A DNA stretch of 64,000 bases, taken from Candidatus Gastranaerophilales bacterium. Lineage in GTDB: Bacteria > Cyanobacteriota > Vampirovibrionia > Gastranaerophilales > Gastranaerophilaceae. This document shows positions 59,484 through 64,000 of the stretch, in pieces (positions within the stretch are counted from its first letter, which is position 1; the number at the start of each line of letters is the position of its first letter). The notes beneath the pieces are model-generated. The model was not told the origin of the DNA. It searched no databases and was given only the letters and a program-made list of their open reading frames with translations. Location of the stretch: positions 1 to 64,000 of the forward strand of contig CALUWH010000004.1 of NCBI GenBank assembly GCA_944324435.1. The letters run 5' to 3'. Position numbers and translations under genes: made by a program.

Positions 59484-59521
59484 AAGGTCTTTTCTATATT
59501 AACATTTTAATATAGAAACAT
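59484..59521 (-). terminator. Two adjacent palindromes after the serpin-like gene
   Basis: AAAAGACC-AA-GGTCTTTT and TTTCTATATT...AATATAGAAA lie side by side. On the minus strand the first ends in TTTTATTATC and can serve as a terminator for the gene at 59594. Confidence 0.5.
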
Positions 59522-59593
59522 GCAAAAGGAAAATCCTGTAATAAAAAATTACATTTTCTCTCCGCAGAAATACGTCTTAAAGGACGATGAGGA

Positions 59594-60601
59594 CTATTGG
59601 AAATTAGATATGTCGTGCACTCTCAAAGCAAAGTACGGTTTAGATTTTGTTTTTTCTTTGAGGAATAGAACGAAAGTATCGTCAAAATAGAAGTTTCTGA
59701 CTTCTTCCGGAGGCAGCAGAGCTGACATAGTAGCAATCATTGCAGCTTCGCTTTTGAGTTCAACACCTTTATTATTCATCTCAAATTCGATAGTTTCCAT
59801 AGCCTGGTCAATTACCAGATTTGTGCCTTTAATTCTTTTTCCGGTGACTTCATCAAAACTTTTTTCTTCATAGAATTTTAAGTTTGGAACTTTTAATTCA
59901 TCATCTTTGTTTAAAGTTTTGTCTCCGCTGTATTGAGCCTCTTTCTTCAGCATATCAGCGTATATGTAATTGAAAGTTTTAGTATTTTCAGTTTTGTAGA
60001 GGTATACTTCATCCTTACCATTTGTATCAAGAGCAACCGCAAAGTCAGACGGAGAATTGTAGAACAAAACTCGGACGCCTTGGGCTAATTCACTTGAAGA
60101 ATTTTTATCTATACCGAAGAATTCAGCTTCCTGATCTCTAAAATTAGATTTTCCAAGCTTATCAAACGGCTTCAAAAACTCGAAGTCTTTTTTGAGCATT
60201 GCATATACAATAAATTTATTCTTATCAGGTGTAAGATTCAGCTGTTCCAAAAGTTCGCTTGTCTCGTCGAATTTACGTTTTATTGCCTTTGCAATGGTTT
60301 TCTTTGTATTCTTTTTAACTTTGCCTGAATATTTGTAATAGCAATTTTCAGACAAATCTTCAACCGTAAAATCCTGTTTGTTAAGTTCATTAACAATTTG
60401 CGGAGTACCTTCAGGAAACTTAATCACGGTATGGGCAATTTTATCCATAAAATCATTCCATACAATTTGGAAAGTTCCGACCCATACTCTGTCCTGAATA
60501 TTTGATTTGCTCTGCATAGTTGCCAGAACATCGATATTACCTGCAAATGCAGGTGAGAATAAAAATAATGTAGTTAATAAAGATATAATTAATTTTTTCA
60601 T
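59594..60601 (-). CDS. Secreted serpin-like protein
   Basis: A 335-residue protein with a signal peptide (about 1-20, ending A-F-A-G). Late in the chain comes I-D-Q-A-M-E-T-I-E-F-E-M-N-N-K-G-V-E, then A-A-M-I-A-T, then F-Y-F-D-D-T-F-V-L-F-L-K-E, then P-Y-F-A-L-R-V. This order matches the serpin breach/hinge, reactive-loop and C-terminal F-x-x-x-x-P-F-x-F-x-I region. The similarity is remote and the reactive loop is short. If correct it would be a periplasmic or outer-membrane protease inhibitor. The promoter (TTGTAA, 17 nt, TAAAAT) lies 9 nt before the ATG. Confidence 0.55.
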   Translation of the reverse strand: MKKLIISLLTTLFLFSPAFAGNIDVLATMQSKSNIQDRVWVGTFQIVWNDFMDKIAHTVIKFPEGTPQIVNELNKQDFTVEDLSENCYYKYSGKVKKNTKKTIAKAIKRKFDETSELLEQLNLTPDKNKFIVYAMLKKDFEFLKPFDKLGKSNFRDQEAEFFGIDKNSSSELAQGVRVLFYNSPSDFAVALDTNGKDEVYLYKTENTKTFNYIYADMLKKEAQYSGDKTLNKDDELKVPNLKFYEEKSFDEVTGKRIKGTNLVIDQAMETIEFEMNNKGVELKSEAAMIATMSALLPPEEVRNFYFDDTFVLFLKEKTKSKPYFALRVHDISNFQ

Positions 60602-60610
60602 AGCTTTATG

Positions 60611-60639
60611 ATTTTAGCAGGAATAAGAATAAATTACAA
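60611..60639 (-). promoter_or_regulatory. Promoter of the serpin-like gene
   Basis: Minus-strand TTGTAA at 60634-60639, a 17-nt spacer, and TAAAAT at 60611-60616, 9 nt before the ATG. The leader would be 2-3 nt, without a Shine-Dalgarno. Confidence 0.55.
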
Positions 60640-60728
60640 TATTAACTAAAAATTTATCAAGTACGAGTTTAAATAAATTTCTTTTTATATATGTTTTTGA
60701 TAAAATTAAATTCAAATGGGAGTGAGCT

Positions 60729-62381
60729 ATGAAAATTTTTGAATCCGGATTTAAAGAGTTTGTATATAAACATATTGAAATGTTTACCATTTTAGGATTG
60801 AGTATTTTATTTTATTTTATCTTCTTCCATAATATTTGGGCTTATGCCTTGATGGATGTTGATGAATCAAGGTATGTTTCTATGGCAAAAGACATGTTCA
60901 ATACAAAGGATTTTTTAACTTTGTATTTGAACAAAGAATTTTTCTTTGAAAAACCTCCGCTTTTCTTTTGGGGCGAGTGTATTTCATTTGCAATATTCGG
61001 CAAAATTACGGAATTCACGGCAAGGTTTCCGGTAGCATTATACGGAACATTATGCGGATTTTTAACATACTTTGTCGGGAAAAAGATTGTATCAAGAACT
61101 TACGGCGTTGTATCAGCATTAATACTTGCGACTTCTTTAGAATTTGTTATCCTTGCAAAATTCGCAATTCTGGATATTGTTGTTGCAACTTGTATCTGGT
61201 TTTCACTCTGCTTTGGAATGTTGACAAATTTCTGTGAAGAAAAAAATAAAAAATATTTCTGGTGGTTATTCTACATATTCTCAGGTCTTGCTGTCATGGC
61301 AAAGGGAATCCCTGGGTTTGTTGTTCCGTTTGGTTCAATGTTTTTTATTTCAATTGTATCTAAAAGATTTAAGGAAATCTTCAGACCTCAATACTTTCTT
61401 GTCGGGTTTTTCTTGTTCTTTTTAATAACGCTTCCTTGGCATATTGTAATGCTAAAGATGCATGATCCATTGTTTTTCAATGAATATATAATGAAACACC
61501 ACGTTGCAAGGTTCCTTGGAGCGCCGGAAATAGGAAGGGTACAGCCGTTTTATTTCTATTTTCTGACTATTCTTTGGGGATTTTTCCCTTGGATTATATC
61601 TTGTATTACGGTGCTTTGCAGGAAAATTTATAAAAGAGACTTTAAATTTAAAGATTTAAATGATACTCAAAGATTTTTACTCTATAATGGAATTATTGCA
61701 ACATTTACCTTGTTATTCTTCTCTTCTTCCAAGACAAAGCTGATTACGTATATTTTGCCGATATATGGTTCACTCGCTTGTTTGGGCGGATATATCTGGA
61801 CTAATTATGTAGAAAGAGGGGAATATAGCCGTTTTATTAATAAGACTGTATATATTTTAGGCGGAATCTTTATTATTGCATCAATTGCAGCTTTGTTCAC
61901 TCCTTTATATTTACCCCCGGAGCTTAACCGCGATATTTATATTGCAAAACCTCTTTGTATTCCGTTATTGTTCTTTGTGGGTTTAATTTCCATAATATTT
62001 GCTAAAAAAGAAAAATTTTTGGGAGTATTTTTTACTTACGTAATATTTATGCTTGCTCTGTCTGCTTTTGGGACTGAGAAATTTTTCAAAATTGATTACA
62101 AGTTCGGTCAAAATGACTTATTGAGATTTGCACATTATGCAAAAGAGCATGATAAAACGCTTACGGCATACAGATTCTCTCACAAGTATTCTTTAATCTA
62201 TTACGGCGGAAAACCTGTTGAATACGGAAAAGAATATGGGATTCCGGAGCTTAAACGAGCTTTGGAAAAGGAAAATAATCTTGTAATTATTCCTTACAAG
62301 TTTAAAGATTCGGAAGTCGATAAACAGAATTTCAGGGTTATTGATACAGGAAGAAAGTATATTTTGGTTGAGAAAAAATGA
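60729..62381 (+). CDS. ArnT-like membrane glycosyltransferase (GT83)
   Basis: A 550-residue polytopic protein. The first loop has D-V-D-E-S-R-Y near 45 and E-K-P-P-L-F-F-W near 75, both typical of ArnT/PMT-type GT-C enzymes that use undecaprenyl-phosphate sugars. About twelve membrane segments are followed by a C-terminal soluble part. It may modify lipid A or core. GGGAG lies upstream of the ATG. It overlaps waaA by 4 bp, which supports an LPS role. Confidence 0.88.
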   Translation: MKIFESGFKEFVYKHIEMFTILGLSILFYFIFFHNIWAYALMDVDESRYVSMAKDMFNTKDFLTLYLNKEFFFEKPPLFFWGECISFAIFGKITEFTARFPVALYGTLCGFLTYFVGKKIVSRTYGVVSALILATSLEFVILAKFAILDIVVATCIWFSLCFGMLTNFCEEKNKKYFWWLFYIFSGLAVMAKGIPGFVVPFGSMFFISIVSKRFKEIFRPQYFLVGFFLFFLITLPWHIVMLKMHDPLFFNEYIMKHHVARFLGAPEIGRVQPFYFYFLTILWGFFPWIISCITVLCRKIYKRDFKFKDLNDTQRFLLYNGIIATFTLLFFSSSKTKLITYILPIYGSLACLGGYIWTNYVERGEYSRFINKTVYILGGIFIIASIAALFTPLYLPPELNRDIYIAKPLCIPLLFFVGLISIIFAKKEKFLGVFFTYVIFMLALSAFGTEKFFKIDYKFGQNDLLRFAHYAKEHDKTLTAYRFSHKYSLIYYGGKPVEYGKEYGIPELKRALEKENNLVIIPYKFKDSEVDKQNFRVIDTGRKYILVEKK

Positions 62382-63589
62382 TAGGCTGCGAACTACTTTT
62401 TAGAATATTTTATCCGTTGCTTATCCTGGCGCACAAACGCGGTGGGTATAGTGAAGATGCTATAAACCGTAAACTCGGAAAGTTTGAGGCTCACTTTGAG
62501 GGGAATAAAACAATTATGTTTCATGGTGTCTCTGTGGGCGAGATTAATGCTATTGAAAAACTTGTAAAAAAGGTTAGAGAAGAATTCCCTAATATAAAAA
62601 TTGTCGTAACTACCGGAACAAACACAGGGCAAGAAATTGCACATAAAAAGTTAGGAGAAACGACAGATTTAATAACTTACTTTCCTTTTGACACGCCTTC
62701 TTGCGTAAAAAGATTTTTGGCGAATGTAAAACCGGATATTGTTCTTATGGCAGAAACTGAAATTTGGCCGAACTTTCTTGAAGGTTGTAAAAAAAATAGA
62801 ACCAAAGTTTTTATCATAAACGGAAGAATATCAGATAGAACTTTTAATTCTTATAAAAAGCTAAAATTCTTTTTCAAGCCGCTTTTGAATCTTTATTCAG
62901 GAATTTTTACCCAATCAAGTGAAGATATGAACAAATTTTTGTCTTTGGGAGCCAATCCTGATACGACAGAGCGTATGAATAATCTAAAGTTTGATATAAC
63001 AGCACCTGCAGTTGATATTGAACTAAAAAAAGAAGGCAGAATATTTCTTGCAGCTTCAACACATTCCGGAGAAGACGGTATTGCCTTTGATGTATATAAA
63101 AAACTTAAAGAGAAGTATTCTGATTTAAAATTCATTATTGCGCCGAGACATTTAACAAGACTGGACGAAGTAAAAAGTGTTGTTAAGGAATATGTTTTGC
63201 GCTCAGAGGGCGGAAATTTGATTGAGCATGATGTTATGATTCTTGATACAATGGGCGAGCTCGGCAAAATATTTGCCTTTGCGGATGTTTCTTTTATCGG
63301 CGGAAGTTTTAACAAAACAGGCGGACATAATCCATTGGAATCAATAATATTTGGAAAACCTGTAATTTCCGGCCCTTCTATCAATAACTTTAAGGATATT
63401 TACTCTATTATTCAAAATGCTCATGCCGGATTTGTAGTTAAAACAGAAGACGAATTTTTCCAAATAGCTGACAAGTTATTTTCAGATAAAGCCTTTTACG
63501 AGAAAACCGCAAAAGCCGGCAAGCAGGTGTTTAAAGACCAGCAGGGCGCGTTAGAGTTCGTTATAAATAGACTTCGCACTATCTTGTAA
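62378..63589 (+). CDS. waaA: 3-deoxy-D-manno-octulosonic acid transferase
   Basis: A 403-residue GT30 enzyme: membrane-anchoring N terminus, F-H-G-V-S-V-G-E near 47-54 (general base Glu), A-E-T-E-I-W-P-N near 127, P-R-H near 252, and G-G-S-F-N-K-T-G-G-H-N near 310. It adds Kdo from CMP-Kdo to lipid IVA. It starts at an ATGA overlap with the ArnT-like gene. It works downstream of kdsB and lpxK encoded earlier in the window. Confidence 0.95.
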   Translation: MIGCELLFRIFYPLLILAHKRGGYSEDAINRKLGKFEAHFEGNKTIMFHGVSVGEINAIEKLVKKVREEFPNIKIVVTTGTNTGQEIAHKKLGETTDLITYFPFDTPSCVKRFLANVKPDIVLMAETEIWPNFLEGCKKNRTKVFIINGRISDRTFNSYKKLKFFFKPLLNLYSGIFTQSSEDMNKFLSLGANPDTTERMNNLKFDITAPAVDIELKKEGRIFLAASTHSGEDGIAFDVYKKLKEKYSDLKFIIAPRHLTRLDEVKSVVKEYVLRSEGGNLIEHDVMILDTMGELGKIFAFADVSFIGGSFNKTGGHNPLESIIFGKPVISGPSINNFKDIYSIIQNAHAGFVVKTEDEFFQIADKLFSDKAFYEKTAKAGKQVFKDQQGALEFVINRLRTIL

Positions 63590-63622
63590 ATTCGGTCTTG
63601 ATAACAATTGCTTATTTAAGCG

Positions 63623-63958
63623 TTACACAATTTTTTGTGCAAATTTAACTTCAATATCAGCCCCCAGGCCCCTTAAAATTTTCATTGTTGTGTCAAAACT
63701 TGGCTGAACCTTGCCTTTTAAAATATTACATAAATTTGAACGGTTAAGGTCAATTTCCTCTGCAAATTTGCTTACAGACCCTCTTGCTTTTATAACACGC
63801 TCTAATGATTTAAAAAATAATGTATAGTCACCGTCTTTTGCATATTCTTGCATGCTGAGTCTTAGGTAGTCTTTTTGGTACTCAACATCTTTAAGAACTT
63901 CCTGCATGTGCTGTTCATGAGTTATGCCTCTTTTTAAAACACTGGATTTAATTTTCAT
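63623..63958 (-). CDS. XRE/HigA-like DNA-binding protein
   Basis: A 111-residue protein. The C-terminal half is a helix-turn-helix (V-S-K-F-A-E-E-I-D-L-N-R-S-N-L-C-N-I-L-K-G near 73-93), followed by P-S-F-D-T-T-M-K-I-L. The N-terminal half is helical with no match. This shape is usual for antitoxins of HigBA/addiction-module type, whose toxin is often the upstream gene, here beyond the window edge. AAAGGA lies about 11 nt before the ATG. Confidence 0.75.
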   Translation of the reverse strand: MKIKSSVLKRGITHEQHMQEVLKDVEYQKDYLRLSMQEYAKDGDYTLFFKSLERVIKARGSVSKFAEEIDLNRSNLCNILKGKVQPSFDTTMKILRGLGADIEVKFAQKIV

Positions 63959-64000
63959 ATTAAGTCATTCCTTTATTTCTTTAATAATAGCTTTAGCCTT

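Noticed and set aside
59519-59695. Short plus-strand ORF of about 58 codons
   Set aside because: Most of it is antisense to the serpin-like gene end and it has no Shine-Dalgarno or promoter; chance is sufficient.

Overview
The window is AT-rich, gene-dense bacterial DNA. Several features point to a diderm, LPS-making member of the non-photosynthetic cyanobacterial sister lineage (Vampirovibrionia/'Melainabacteria', probably a gut Gastranaerophilales). These are a partial lipid A/Kdo pathway (lpxD, lpxC, fabZ, lpxK, kdsB, waaA), an ADP-heptose adenylyltransferase domain, DAP-lysine genes, an AsmA/TamB-like envelope giant, and several lineage-restricted small proteins, two of which carry a short N-terminal F-K-A patch. 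The placement rests on gene content and recalled similarity only; no database search was possible.

Layout. 1-1250 is a gene-free repeat field: an 80-bp tandem duplication, two families of 7-8-bp tandem words, and a 342-bp element bounded by 43-bp inverted repeats. 1258-6608 holds a nucleotidyltransferase, small unknowns, then mntP, dnaB and proS on the minus strand. 6689-12318 is one minus-strand operon of three paralogous GT-C-like membrane proteins followed by a patatin. 12391-15213 (plus) has a LeuC/HacA-type dehydratase subunit, a membrane protein and mtnA. 15267-19714 (minus) encodes unknown or membrane proteins. 19762-20160 is RNase P RNA, fired from inside the end of lpxK; lpxK-kdsB-methyltransferase and rplU-rpmA follow. 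23930-33414 has a TPR/propeller protein, a WG-repeat protein, uvrB, the 1446-residue AsmA-like protein and a divergent coiled-coil secreted protein. 33502-38394 is a seven-gene operon joining DAP synthesis (dapB, asd) to heptose and lipid A synthesis (hldE-type domain, lpxD, lpxC, fabZ). 38642-42909 has purB, twin small secreted coiled-coil proteins, a WecG/TagA glycosyltransferase and an orphan N-terminal half of transketolase. 42975-45631 is rpmG - tRNA-Trp - secE - nusG - rplK - rplA. 45953-49413 is a plus-strand restriction-modification cassette with a PD-(D/E)XK nuclease between two C5-cytosine methyltransferases. 49481-57398 holds tpiA, an alpha/beta hydrolase, a cation/proton antiporter, prfB, tmk, a HEPN/MNT pair, a DUF3137 protein and lemA. 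57470-63958 has a TPR lytic transglycosylase, a serpin-like secreted protein, an ArnT-like transferase with waaA, and an XRE-type regulator at the edge.

The most striking regulatory pattern concerns many first genes of transcription units: they have a -10 box (TATAAT or TAAAAT) whose last base lies exactly 6 nt before the start codon and no Shine-Dalgarno, implying leaderless mRNAs. The rnpB promoter shows the same 6-nt spacing to its structurally defined 5' end, which calibrates the reading. Downstream genes in operons, and many other first genes, have ordinary GGAG-type sites.
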